Assembly (NCBI GenBank): GCA_024403735.1
Contig: JAKSRG010000001.1
Span: 167,155 to 231,154 of the forward strand
DNA from: Clostridia bacterium
GTDB taxonomy: Bacteria > Bacillota > Clostridia > Saccharofermentanales > Saccharofermentanaceae
Length of the DNA stretch: 64,000 bases
Direction: 5' to 3'
Position numbers and translations under genes: made by a program. Each line of letters begins with the position of its first letter. Within the stretch, counting starts at the first letter, position 1. The notes beneath the pieces are model-generated. The model searched no databases. It was not told the DNA's origin and worked only from the letters and a program-made list of their open reading frames with translations. Positions 19,850 to 28,072 of the stretch are shown here, one piece after another.

Positions 19850-20764
19850 ATGAATAAGCCAATTTTCGAGGGCTCAGCTGTAGCTATCGTTACACCTTTC
19901 AATAAAGAAGGAGGTGTCAACTTTAAGAAACTTGAGCAGCTTGTTGATTTCCACCTCCAGAATGGTACTGATGCAATTGTAGTTTGTGGTTCTACAGGTG
20001 AAGCTTCAACTATGCCTGATGAGGAGCATATTGCTACTGTTAAATGTGTTGTAGATGCTGTTAATCACAAGGTTCCAGTTATCGCTGGTACTGGTTCTAA
20101 CGATACAGCTCATGGTATTGAACTTACAAAGAAGGCTTGTGCAGTTGGTGTTGACGCTACTTTGATTGTTACACCTTACTATAACAAGTGTACAAAAGAG
20201 GGATTGATTAAGCATTACACAGCTATGGCTTCAAATTGCGATGCTCCTGTAATTCTTTATAATGTTCCTTCAAGAACAAACGTAAATATCACACCTGAGA
20301 TTCTTTATAAGTTAGCTGATATTGAGAATATCGTTGCTGTTAAGGAATGTAACTTTGGTCAGGTACCTGAAGTTGTTAGTATGTGTGGTGATCGTTATGC
20401 TTTGTACTCTGGTGAAGATGGACTTGTAGTTCCAATGCTTTCTCTTGGTGCAAAGGGTGTTATTTCTGTAGTTGCTAACGTACTTCCTGGTCATATGTCT
20501 CAGATGGTACATGCTTATCTTAACGGTGATATTGAGAAGGCTAGAAAGATGCAGATTGATATCATTCCAATGGTTAAGGCTATGTTCTGTGAGGTTAATC
20601 CAATTCCTGTTAAGGAAGCAGTTGATTATCTCGGATTTAAGACTGGTGAATGCAGACTTCCACTTTGCAATATGAGCGAAGCTAATAGAAAGTTCCTCAT
20701 TGATACTCTTGCTAAGTATGATATGAGCCATATTGATGCTTTCCTTAAGGGGGCTGAATTATAA
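19850..20764 (+). CDS. dapA: 4-hydroxy-tetrahydrodipicolinate synthase
   Basis: DapA condenses pyruvate with aspartate semialdehyde, the first committed step to lysine and diaminopimelate. Motifs: AIVTPFNKEGGVNF, CGSTGEASTM, the YYNKCTKEG segment with the conserved tyrosine, ILYNVPSRTNVNI, and the Schiff-base lysine in AVKECNFGQ. GYISVVANVLPG-like GVISVVANVLPG follows. The 304 residues are full length for this TIM-barrel family. The start has a strong GAAGGAGG. dapB starts on the last base of the dapA stop codon (TAATG). Confidence 0.98.
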   Translation: MNKPIFEGSAVAIVTPFNKEGGVNFKKLEQLVDFHLQNGTDAIVVCGSTGEASTMPDEEHIATVKCVVDAVNHKVPVIAGTGSNDTAHGIELTKKACAVGVDATLIVTPYYNKCTKEGLIKHYTAMASNCDAPVILYNVPSRTNVNITPEILYKLADIENIVAVKECNFGQVPEVVSMCGDRYALYSGEDGLVVPMLSLGAKGVISVVANVLPGHMSQMVHAYLNGDIEKARKMQIDIIPMVKAMFCEVNPIPVKEAVDYLGFKTGECRLPLCNMSEANRKFLIDTLAKYDMSHIDAFLKGAEL

Positions 20765-21525
20765 TGGCTGTTAGAGTATTTATGAATGGTTGCTGTGGCC
20801 GTATGGGTAGAGCAATCAATGAGATGTGTCTTGAGAACCCAACAGTTGATATCGTTGCTGGTTGTGATTTAGCTGATAATACAAATGGACTTGATTTCCC
20901 AGTGTTCAAGAATTTGAATGACTGTGATGTTGATTTTGATGTAATCATCGATTTCTCAAATTCTAAGTGTATTCCTGCTTTGTTTGAGTTCGCATGTGCA
21001 AAGAAAAAGCCAGTAGTATGTTGTACTACAGGTTTGTCTGACGAAGATATGAAGATTTTGGATGATGCTTCTAAGGTGATTCCAGTATTTAAGTCAGCTA
21101 ATATGAGCCTTGGTATGAATATTATGGTTGAGCTTTGTAAGAAGGCTACTAAGCTTTTATATCCAGAGTATGATATTGAGATTGTTGAGGCTCATCACAA
21201 TAAGAAGCTTGATGCTCCATCAGGAACAGCGCTTATGATTGCAGATGCAATTAAGAGTCAGATTGATACTGAGATTGAGTATGTATTTGACAGAAGCGAT
21301 GTTCGCAAGATGAGAGAAAAGAAAGAGATTGGTATTAGTGCAATCCGCGGTGGTAACATTGTTGGAGAACATGAAGCTATGTTTATTGGCGGAGAAGAAA
21401 TCCTTAAGATTTCTCATTCTGCTCAGACTAGACTTGTATTTGCTCGTGGTTCAATTGCAGCAGCTAAGTTTGTTGTTGATAAGGAACCTGGTAAGTATGA
21501 TATGTCTTGTATGATTAATTTCTAA
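20764..21525 (+). CDS. dapB: 4-hydroxy-tetrahydrodipicolinate reductase
   Basis: DapB reduces the DapA product with NAD(P)H. The N-terminal nucleotide-binding motif is GCCGRMGRAI. Then come CCTTGLSDED, FKSANMSLGMNIM and the signature EIVEAHHNKKLDAPSGTAL, which carries the catalytic His and Lys. The 253-residue length is normal. Its start is fused to the dapA stop, so it is translationally coupled. yajC follows after 13 bases. Confidence 0.98.
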   Translation: MAVRVFMNGCCGRMGRAINEMCLENPTVDIVAGCDLADNTNGLDFPVFKNLNDCDVDFDVIIDFSNSKCIPALFEFACAKKKPVVCCTTGLSDEDMKILDDASKVIPVFKSANMSLGMNIMVELCKKATKLLYPEYDIEIVEAHHNKKLDAPSGTALMIADAIKSQIDTEIEYVFDRSDVRKMREKKEIGISAIRGGNIVGEHEAMFIGGEEILKISHSAQTRLVFARGSIAAAKFVVDKEPGKYDMSCMINF

Positions 21526-21538
21526 TTTGGAGGTTTAT

Positions 21539-21913
21539 ATGAATCAGTTTATTATGCTTTTGGAAGGTGAAGCACCTGCTGCATATGATACAACTAATTT
21601 GATCTTTACATTTGGTTCTTTGGTTCTTTTTGGTTTGGTATTGTATTTTGCTGTTATCCGTCCACAGAAGAAACGTGAAAAGGAACTTAAGGAACAGTTG
21701 TCAAAGCTTCGTGTTGGTGACACAGTAGTTACTATCGGTGGACTTATTGGTCGTGTAGCTAACATTAAGGATGATGAGGTTACTATTTCAACATCTTTGG
21801 CTAACACACTTGTTACTTTCCAGAAGGCAGCTGTTAATACTGTTATTAAGCCTGAGGCTGCTGAGCAGACTGTTGCTAAGAAGGAAAAGAAGTCTAAGAA
21901 GGAAGAGCAGTAA
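21539..21913 (+). CDS. yajC: Preprotein translocase subunit YajC
   Basis: YajC is a small single-span membrane protein that associates with SecDF next to the SecYEG channel. This 124-residue copy has one transmembrane segment (about residues 18-40), the VIRPQKKREKELKE motif, LRVGDTVVTIGGLIGRV and a Lys-rich C-terminal tail. I chose the ATG at 21539 because TTGGAGG lies seven bases upstream; a TTG at 21527 overlaps that site. It is the last gene of the dap operon. In many Bacillota it sits beside tgt, which is nearby here but on the other strand. Confidence 0.94.
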   Translation: MNQFIMLLEGEAPAAYDTTNLIFTFGSLVLFGLVLYFAVIRPQKKREKELKEQLSKLRVGDTVVTIGGLIGRVANIKDDEVTISTSLANTLVTFQKAAVNTVIKPEAAEQTVAKKEKKSKKEEQ

Positions 21914-21933
21914 TTCTTAAATTTCGATTATTT

Positions 21934-21961
21934 GGCTATCTCGAAAGAGATAGCCTTTTTT
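21934..21961 (+). terminator. Terminator of dapA-dapB-yajC
   Basis: A 9-bp perfect stem (21934-21942 with 21947-21955) closed by a GAAA tetraloop is followed by six T residues. Confidence 0.93.
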
Positions 21962-22017
21962 AATGCAATAAATACTATAAGCAAGAATAATATGAGACTC
22001 ATATTTGGTTTCTTCTT

Positions 22018-22046
22018 TTGAAAAATGATGATTCATTTGGCATAAT
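22018..22046 (+). promoter_or_regulatory. Sigma-A promoter of dnaG
   Basis: TTGAAA (22018-22023), a 17-base spacer ending in TTTGG, and CATAAT (22041-22046) lie 30 bases upstream of the dnaG start. The TGG before the -10 makes it an extended -10 promoter. Confidence 0.75.
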
Positions 22047-22075
22047 AATACAAAAGATTATTTAAGGATTTGTTT

Positions 22076-24004
22076 ATGAGTAGAATTCCAGAGGATGTTG
22101 TTAGTCAAGTTTTAGATAAAGCTGATATTGAATCTGTTGTTGGCAGATATGTTAGTTTTACTAAGCGTAGCGGTACTAATTTATATGGACTATGTCCTTT
22201 CCATTCCGAGAAAACTCCTTCTTTTGCTGTTAATCCGGTAAAAGGTATTTACCATTGTTTTGGATGTAATAAAGGTGGAAATAGTATTGGTTTCTATATG
22301 GAAATGGAGAAGTGTTCTTTTCCAGAAGCAGTTCGTGCGTTGGCCAAGGATTATGGTATAGAAATTCCTGAATATGAGGAAGATACTCAGGCTAAGAAGG
22401 CTAAGGAACGCAAAGAAAGAATATTTGCGTTACTACTTGATTCTGCTCGCTTTTTCTATAGTTGTTTTGTTAGTGATAATGGAAAAGTTGCAAGAGATTA
22501 TGCTGCACAGCGTAATTTGCATCCTAATACATGTAAAGCATTTGGTATTGGTTATGCTCCTGATTCATGGGATTCACTTTATAAAGAGTTGTCTTCTAAA
22601 GGTTATACAGATGACGAGATGCTTAATTCTGGACTGTTTGCACAGACTAAGAAAAAAGATAGATTGGTTGATTTATTCAGAGGAAGATTGATGTTTCCTA
22701 TCTTTGATGCAATGGGCAGAATCGTTGCTTTTGGTGGCAGAGCTATGAATGGTGAAATGCCAAAGTACATCAATTCACCAGATTCAGAAGTTTATAAGAA
22801 GCAAGAACATTTATATGCGTTTAATTTCGCTCGCAAGGAACGTCCTACTCAATTGATTATTGTTGAAGGTTATATGGATGCTATTGCGATGCATCAGGCT
22901 GGAATTAAGAATGCAGTAGCTTCATTGGGTACTGCTTTTACTGATAGCCAGCTTAGATTAGCTGCAAGATATTGTGAAGAAGTTGTTTTCTTCTTTGATG
23001 CTGATAAAGCTGGTCAGAATGCGGCTCTCCGTGCGATTAAAATGATGCTTAATTATCTTAAGAAGCTATCTGGAATGAAGATTAGAATTAAGATTGCTTG
23101 TGTTCCTGATGCCAAGGACCCTGATGAATATATTAAAGAGTTTGGTGTTGAATCATTTAATGCTGTTGTTAAGAGTGCTAAGGATGTGGATGATTATCTT
23201 TCAGACAGAGCTTATAACGATTGCTTTATTGATGATCAGCTCGATTTGAATATGTATCAGGATAAGATAATTGAATTTGGTTCTTGGATTACTGATGAGA
23301 TTAAAAGATATAGATTTGCTTCTAAGGCAAATATTTATCTCAAAGCACCACCTGAAGTTTTGGTTAAGAGAATGGAAGATATTGCTTCTCAGAATGATAA
23401 GCGTGAATCTATTCAGGTAGAAAGAAATATAGTAAGAGAAAACACTGAAGAGATATCTAGAAGACAGGAAACTACAAGTGAAGTGAAGGAAGCTTCAAAC
23501 GCTCGTAAATCTGCAATTCCAGATGATTATGCTTCTGAATTAGAATTGGAAGTTTTCGCTTATGCTGTTCAGCTTAATAAATATATGGTTGATCCAGAGT
23601 ATATCAAGAAGATAGATATCATTCGTCCTAATGATTTCTTTGGTAATAATATGAAGAGTATTGTTGAGTTCTACCTTGATAGTTTTGTTGAAGGCCGAGG
23701 TGTAAGTGAAGCTTTGCTTGTTGGTGAACTTCAAAAGTATACTTTGAATAATGAACAGGCTGAAATTGCTTATCTTAAAGCTGTTGAGAAGCTACCAATT
23801 GGTATGAATATCAATAAGCTTTGTATTGAGTACTTAGTTAGACTTTATAGACTTAGAAAAGAATTACTTAGATATAAGCGTGATTATTTGCTTAAGATAC
23901 TTGATAGAACCAAGGATGAAGAGAAACGTGCTGTATTTATCGAAAAATTGCGCAAGATTGAATCTGGTTTAGAGTTCATTAGAAAACAGGAGGAGAAGCT
24001 TTAA
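22076..24004 (+). CDS. dnaG: DNA primase
   Basis: DnaG makes RNA primers at the replication fork. The N-terminal zinc-binding domain has C40, H43, C61 and C64 (LCPFHSEKTPSF, YHCFGCNKGG). The catalytic core includes FRGRLMFPI, the FGGRAM motif and the TOPRIM segment VEGYMDAIAMHQAG and FFDADKAGQNAA. A helicase-interacting C-terminal helical domain follows. The 642 residues are normal. I use ATG 22076 with AAGGA upstream, not the TTG at 22070. rpoD, which follows dnaG in most Bacillota, is absent; trmK starts on the stop codon. Confidence 0.97.
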   Translation: MSRIPEDVVSQVLDKADIESVVGRYVSFTKRSGTNLYGLCPFHSEKTPSFAVNPVKGIYHCFGCNKGGNSIGFYMEMEKCSFPEAVRALAKDYGIEIPEYEEDTQAKKAKERKERIFALLLDSARFFYSCFVSDNGKVARDYAAQRNLHPNTCKAFGIGYAPDSWDSLYKELSSKGYTDDEMLNSGLFAQTKKKDRLVDLFRGRLMFPIFDAMGRIVAFGGRAMNGEMPKYINSPDSEVYKKQEHLYAFNFARKERPTQLIIVEGYMDAIAMHQAGIKNAVASLGTAFTDSQLRLAARYCEEVVFFFDADKAGQNAALRAIKMMLNYLKKLSGMKIRIKIACVPDAKDPDEYIKEFGVESFNAVVKSAKDVDDYLSDRAYNDCFIDDQLDLNMYQDKIIEFGSWITDEIKRYRFASKANIYLKAPPEVLVKRMEDIASQNDKRESIQVERNIVRENTEEISRRQETTSEVKEASNARKSAIPDDYASELELEVFAYAVQLNKYMVDPEYIKKIDIIRPNDFFGNNMKSIVEFYLDSFVEGRGVSEALLVGELQKYTLNNEQAEIAYLKAVEKLPIGMNINKLCIEYLVRLYRLRKELLRYKRDYLLKILDRTKDEEKRAVFIEKLRKIESGLEFIRKQEEKL

Positions 24005-24672
24005 TGGATCAGTTATCAATAAGATTACAGATGGTCTGTGACATGATTGATAAGACTAAAGCCGCTAGTGGCAGGGTGATAGATGTTGGTTCTGATCATG
24101 GCTTACTTGCTCTTAATTGTCTAACTTCTAAACTTACTCCTTTTTGTATTTGTACTGATATACATGCAAAGCCAGCTGAGAGAACAAGACAGTGTCTCAT
24201 TGATAATAATATGGGTGAAAATTCAGAAGTATATTGTACTGATGGTTTGAAGGGTGTTGATCTTAAAATCAATGATTCTGTAGTTATGGCAGGGTTAGGT
24301 GGCCTTAATATTGCTGATATTATTGAAGCTGCTATGGAAGTAACATCAGTAGAGATTATGAAAGAAGTTGATTTTATTCTTCAGCCTCAGAAATCTTCAG
24401 ATAAGCTTAGAGAATTCCTTTGTAACAGAGGGTTTAAGATTGTTGATGAAGAAGTTACCCAGGATAGAGAATACTTCTACGTAGGAATTAAAGCTCGATA
24501 TACAGGCGTTAAGACTGAGATTAGTGTTAAAGATAAATTCTATGGTCCTGTTCTCCAGACTAAGAATAGCGATTTGTTAGATATGTATTTTAAGCATCTA
24601 ACAGATGTATACAGAGTTAGAAGTCGAGGAGATGAAGAACTTAGAGTGTTATTGGAGGATATAGATGTATAA
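24004..24672 (+). CDS. trmK: tRNA (adenine-22-N1)-methyltransferase
   Basis: TrmK methylates N1 of adenine 22 in tRNA. The SAM-binding Rossmann fold begins with VIDVGSDHGLLAL. The family signatures CTDIHAKPAERTR, MAGLGGLNIADII and a FILQPQKSSDKLREFL segment (catalytic NPPY-like region replaced by QP as in TrmK) are visible. The 222 residues are normal. The ATG overlaps the dnaG stop (TAATG) and its end overlaps nif3 by 8 bases, so the three genes are tightly coupled. In most Bacillota rpoD lies between dnaG and trmK. Confidence 0.93.
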   Translation: MDQLSIRLQMVCDMIDKTKAASGRVIDVGSDHGLLALNCLTSKLTPFCICTDIHAKPAERTRQCLIDNNMGENSEVYCTDGLKGVDLKINDSVVMAGLGGLNIADIIEAAMEVTSVEIMKEVDFILQPQKSSDKLREFLCNRGFKIVDEEVTQDREYFYVGIKARYTGVKTEISVKDKFYGPVLQTKNSDLLDMYFKHLTDVYRVRSRGDEELRVLLEDIDV

Positions 24673-25432
24673 GATTTCAGATGTTTTGGATTATGTAGAG
24701 AGTATTTTCCCACTCGAAAACGCTCTTGGATTTGATAATCCTGGATTGTTAGTTGGAGATAGAAACACAGAATTAACTGGTGTTCTTTTGACACTCGATT
24801 GTACTAGTTTTTCTATTACAGAAGCGATTAGTAAAGGTTGCAACTTGATTATTGCTCATCATCCTTTGATTTTTGGTGGAATTAATTCTGTATCTACAGA
24901 TACTTCAACCGGTAGAATTATTACATCATTGATTAAGAATGGAATTGCTTTATATGCATGTCATACTCAGCTAGATATGACAGATGAGTTTGGTAATTTG
25001 GAGATAGCTAAGTGTATTGGTGCTACAAATGCACATAAACTCGAAGGCGCTGAATTGGGTGTTGTTTTCGATTTGGTCAAAAAAGATACACTTAAGGCAT
25101 ACTCACAGAAAGTAGCTGAGGGATTAGATGCTAGTGGAGTAGTAACTCTCAATTCTCCAGAGCAAATGGTTAGCAGAGTGTTCGTACAAGGTGGTGCTTT
25201 TGATGAGGATGCTATACCACATATTCTTGATGGAAAAGTAGATTTGGTTATATCTGGCGAGATAAAACATCACCTCTGTGTTTTACTTGATGAGTATGGT
25301 GTTTCTACCTTGATTGTTGGCCATAATGCTTCTGAGAGAGTATATCTTCCTAAATTTAAAAACGTGCTTGATGAACAGTTTACTGAGGCTAATATTTTTG
25401 TTAATTTTGGCAAGGAAAGAAGCTTTAATTAA
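24665..25432 (+). CDS. NIF3/YqfO family dinuclear metal-binding protein
   Basis: NIF3-like protein of 255 residues, often annotated as GTP cyclohydrolase I type 2 homolog; its activity in bacteria is unsettled. Metal-binding motifs are visible: IIAHHPLIFGG near the N-terminal third, ACHTQLDM, and GHNASERVYLP near the C terminus. The N terminus (LDYVESIFPLENALGFDNPGLLVGD) is typical. It lacks the long central insert seen in some Bacillota homologs. It overlaps trmK by 8 bases, the conserved trmK-nif3 pair, and rnpB follows. Confidence 0.92.
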   Translation: MYKISDVLDYVESIFPLENALGFDNPGLLVGDRNTELTGVLLTLDCTSFSITEAISKGCNLIIAHHPLIFGGINSVSTDTSTGRIITSLIKNGIALYACHTQLDMTDEFGNLEIAKCIGATNAHKLEGAELGVVFDLVKKDTLKAYSQKVAEGLDASGVVTLNSPEQMVSRVFVQGGAFDEDAIPHILDGKVDLVISGEIKHHLCVLLDEYGVSTLIVGHNASERVYLPKFKNVLDEQFTEANIFVNFGKERSFN

Positions 25433-25480
25433 ACTGTACTTTTTGGGCGTATTTTATTACAATTATTAGTGTTTTCTAAG

Positions 25481-25817
25481 TCAAGCTTAGACAATCGCGG
25501 GCACTAATGTGAAAGCAAGTGCGTGAGGAAAGTCCGGGCTCCACAGGACGAAGGTGCCGGGTAACGCCCGGTGAAGGTAACTTTAAGGAAAGTGCAACAG
25601 AAAAGAAAACCGCCACGCAAGTGGTAAGGATGAAAAGGCGAGGTAAGAGCTCACCGGCGGTATGGAGACATATCGGCCTTGTAAACCCCACCTGGAGCAA
25701 CGTTGTGGAAAGGCATTACTGCTGTCCGCAGGCCTTGAGGAAACGGCTTGAATTTGCTAGCAATAGTAAATCTAGATAGATGATTGTCAAATACAGAACC
25801 CGGCTTACGAGCTTGCT
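25481..25817 (+). ncRNA. rnpB: RNase P RNA, apparently type A
   Basis: The catalytic RNA of RNase P, which trims the 5' ends of pre-tRNAs. Conserved landmarks in order are ACAATCGCGG near the 5' end (P1-P4 entry), GAGGAAAGTCCGGGCTCCACA, the P-loop GGGTAACGCCC, the ACAGAAA segment, the CACCTGGAGCAACG-type region, and GGCTTACGAGCTTG at the 3' end, which pairs with the 5' CAAGCT to close P1. The GGGTAACGCCC hairpin and overall order suggest type A. Ends are approximate to a few bases. Confidence 0.95.
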
Positions 25818-25878
25818 TGGAAAACTTTTATTTGATACATAACAAATTTAACATATGAACTTTTAAGGGGGACATAAA

Positions 25879-27054
25879 ATGTCAGCAGAGTCTTATTTGA
25901 GCAGAGGCGTATCACCAACTAAGGATGATGTAAAGAAGGCAGTAGCTAATCAGAGCAAAGGTGTTGCTCCTGGTGCATTCTGTAAGTTAATCGAGGATAT
26001 TGCAGGTGACGAAGATTATTGCGTTGCTATTCATGCTGATGGTGCTGGTACAAAGTCATCTGTTGCTTATCTCATGTATAAGGAAACAGGTAATTATGAT
26101 TGGTTCAAGGGACTTGCTCAGGATTCTCTCGTAATGAACACAGATGATCTTGCTTGTGTTGGTTGTACACAGAACCTTGTTCTTTCTAATACAATTGGCC
26201 GTAATGCACATCTTGTTGATGGTAAGGCAATCGCTAAGGTTATAGAAGGTTATAACGAGATGGTTGAAAAACTCAATGCACATGGTGTAGGTATTACAAT
26301 GTGTGGTGGTGAGACAGCTGACGTTGGAGACCTTGTTCGTACTATGATTGTTGACTCTACAATCGTTGCTAGAATTAAGAAGAGCGAAGTAATTAATGCT
26401 GCTAATATTAAGCCTGGTCATGTAATTGTTGGTCTTGCTTCATATGGTCAGGCTACATACGAAGATTCATATAACTCTGGTATGTCATCAAATGGTCTTA
26501 CAGCTGCTAGACACATGTTGCTTTCAAACTATTATGCTCAGAATTTCAAAGAGTCATATTCAGATACAATTCCTGAGGATAAGGCATACTGTGGTAAGTA
26601 TCGTCTTTCTGATAATCTTCCTGGTACAGATGTTACTGTTGGTGAAGCTATTCTTGCTCCTACAAGAACATTCCTTCCAGTAATTGTTCCAGTACTTGAG
26701 AAGTATAGAGATAGCATCTCAGGTATCATCCACTGCACAGGTGGTGGACAGGCAAAGTGCCGTGATTTTGGTAAGAATATTAGAATCGTTAAGGATAATC
26801 TTTTTGAGTTCCCACCACTTTTCCAGGCTATCTATGAGTCAGGTGAGATTCCAATGAAGGAAATGTTCCAGGTGTTTAACTGTGGTCATAGAATTGAGTT
26901 CTACTGCGATGAGAGCGTTGCTCAGGGCATTATTGATATTGCTAAGTCATTCAATATTGATGCACAGATCGTTGGCCATGTTGAGGCTCTTGAGGCTGAA
27001 GGTGAGAACCAGGTAGTAATTCGTAAGAATGGCGAAGAGTATATCTACGGTTAA
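25879..27054 (+). CDS. purM: Long-form phosphoribosylformylglycinamidine cyclo-ligase-like protein
   Basis: AIR synthase family protein of 391 residues (PurM, fifth step of purine synthesis). It is longer than the usual clostridial PurM (about 340) and, from memory, resembles the Bacteroidetes form: SRGVSPTKDDVKKAV start, HADGAGTKSSVAYL, NTDDLACVG, GGETADVGDLVRT, SYGQATYEDSYNSGM, and HCTGGGQAKCRDF. The ATP and FGAM-binding motifs look intact. It forms its own unit, with an AAGGGGGA ribosome site and a terminator at 27073, away from other purine genes. Horizontal origin is a possibility, not shown. Confidence 0.85.
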   Translation: MSAESYLSRGVSPTKDDVKKAVANQSKGVAPGAFCKLIEDIAGDEDYCVAIHADGAGTKSSVAYLMYKETGNYDWFKGLAQDSLVMNTDDLACVGCTQNLVLSNTIGRNAHLVDGKAIAKVIEGYNEMVEKLNAHGVGITMCGGETADVGDLVRTMIVDSTIVARIKKSEVINAANIKPGHVIVGLASYGQATYEDSYNSGMSSNGLTAARHMLLSNYYAQNFKESYSDTIPEDKAYCGKYRLSDNLPGTDVTVGEAILAPTRTFLPVIVPVLEKYRDSISGIIHCTGGGQAKCRDFGKNIRIVKDNLFEFPPLFQAIYESGEIPMKEMFQVFNCGHRIEFYCDESVAQGIIDIAKSFNIDAQIVGHVEALEAEGENQVVIRKNGEEYIYG

Positions 27055-27072
27055 TCTGATTTAGGAATTATT

Positions 27073-27107
27073 TAGCCAGCTGCTATCTGCAACAGCTGGC
27101 TATTTTT
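27073..27107 (+). terminator. Terminator of the purM-like gene
   Basis: A 10-bp stem (27073-27082 with 27093-27102) with a 10-base loop, followed by a T-rich run. Confidence 0.88.
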
Positions 27108-27129
27108 ATTTTCAAATTAGGAGTGAAAT

Positions 27130-27540
27130 ATGTTCGGCACTAAAAAGATTATTGTTAAGCGCGACAGTATATGTATGGCTGATGATTGTACGGCTCCTAA
27201 CGCGTGTGAGTTTGCTTATTCTAGTGAAGAGACATTGAAGGATTTAGTTATTAAGATATCTCGCTATTTGCCTGAAATGAAGGCTGTTGTGTGGAGCATT
27301 AATAATAAGGGTAATCCAATTGGTTATATTAACTTTTGTAGTGAAGATAAGAAGTTTGAATTGATAATAGAGAATATTAGACTAGCTGATCTGGATAATC
27401 ATAATTTCTACTGTAAATTCTATGATAGTAACAAGTTGATGGACTTTAGTATTACTCCGCCAGAACTACTATATCCTGAATGCGAAACGCTTCTCCAGAA
27501 GGTTAAAAAGTATGAGAAAACACGTAAGGATTTGTACTAA
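27130..27540 (+). CDS. Hypothetical protein, 136 residues
   Basis: I do not recognise this protein. It has no signal peptide or membrane segment. The N-terminal part has three cysteines (CMADDCTAPNAC) that could bind metal, followed by an alpha/beta-looking region (EETLKDLVIKISRYLPEMKAVVWSI, then several short strands) and a charged helix at the C terminus. The EETL to PEMKAVVW stretch could be a small ligand-binding fold, but that is a guess. It starts 22 bases past the purM terminator with a TTAGGAGTG site and no clear promoter of its own. The next 108 bases up to tRNA-Lys are very AT-rich. Confidence 0.7.
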   Translation: MFGTKKIIVKRDSICMADDCTAPNACEFAYSSEETLKDLVIKISRYLPEMKAVVWSINNKGNPIGYINFCSEDKKFELIIENIRLADLDNHNFYCKFYDSNKLMDFSITPPELLYPECETLLQKVKKYEKTRKDLY

Positions 27541-27593
27541 CTAGACTATTATTTATAATATAAAAAAATATCTTAAAAATATAAAAATAATAG

Positions 27594-27622
27594 TTGACAT
27601 ACAATAACACTATGGATATAAT
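27594..27622 (+). promoter_or_regulatory. Consensus sigma-A promoter of the tRNA-Lys pair
   Basis: A perfect TTGACA (27594-27599), 17-base spacer and perfect TATAAT (27617-27622). About 40 bases of A/T-rich sequence directly upstream could act as an UP element, as expected for a stable-RNA promoter. Confidence 0.9.
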
Positions 27623-27631
27623 AAGTCACGT

Positions 27632-27739
27632 TGATTGAAACCAATCACGCACCTTTAGCTCAGATGGTAGAGCAACTGACTCTTAATCAGTGGGCCCCGG
27701 GTTCGAGTCCCTGAAGGTGCACCACTAAGGTTTCAATCA
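27632..27739 (+). repeat. 11-bp inverted repeat flanking the first tRNA-Lys
   Basis: TGATTGAAACC (27632-27642) and its exact reverse complement GGTTTCAATCA (27729-27739) sit 6 bases before and 4 bases after the first tRNA-Lys. In the transcript they can pair and extend the acceptor stem, so they may form a processing stem. Confidence 0.75.
27649..27724 (+). tRNA. tRNA-Lys (anticodon CTT), copy 1
   Basis: 76 bases with encoded CCA. The acceptor stem GCACCTT pairs with AAGGTGC. The D arm (AGCTCAGATGGTAGAGCA), the anticodon loop CTCTTAA giving anticodon CTT, and the T arm with GGTTCGAGTCC are all present. It reads AAG lysine codons. Confidence 0.97.
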
Positions 27740-27744
27740 CATAT

Positions 27745-27820
27745 GCACCTTTAGCTCAGATGGTAGAGCAACTGACTCTTAATCAGTGGGCCCCGGGTTC
27801 GAGTCCCTGAAGGTGCACCA
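27745..27820 (+). tRNA. tRNA-Lys (anticodon CTT), copy 2
   Basis: Identical over all 76 bases to the copy at 27649, separated by a 20-base spacer and cotranscribed from the promoter at 27594. CCA is encoded. The identity suggests a recent tandem duplication or gene conversion. Confidence 0.97.
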
Positions 27821-27824
27821 CAAG

Positions 27825-27850
27825 AAGCGACCGAAAGGTCGCTTTTTTTA
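27825..27850 (+). terminator. Terminator after the tRNA-Lys pair
   Basis: An 8-bp stem (27825-27832 with 27837-27844) with a GAAA loop, followed by a run of T. Confidence 0.93.
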
Positions 27851-27997
27851 TGCAAAAATTTGGTAGAAACGATTTTTCTATGATAGAATTGTTGTTTTTA
27901 TATCGGATTTTGACTATTAGCTGAACATATTGAACAAATTATCGCGTTTTTGATAACGTTTTTTGTGGAAATGCACCGTTACATTTGGTAAATATTC

Positions 27998-28025
27998 TTG
28001 AAATATTCTCGTAAAAAAGTATAAT
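27998..28025 (+). promoter_or_regulatory. Sigma-A promoter of the coiled-coil gene
   Basis: TTGAAA (27998-28003), 16-base spacer, perfect TATAAT (28020-28025), 47 bases before the start codon. The stretch from the tRNA terminator to here (about 150 bases) holds no gene that I can see. Confidence 0.8.
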
Positions 28026-28072
28026 AGTTGTATCGAAAATTGTTTACATATCATTTACAAAGGGAGTGTGTT

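Noticed and set aside
25476..25779. Reading frames on both strands in the RNase P RNA region
   Set aside because: They lie inside conserved rnpB sequence and have no ribosome site or protein-like pattern.
27649..27820. CRISPR-like direct repeat
   Set aside because: The repeat is two complete tRNA-Lys genes with one short spacer.
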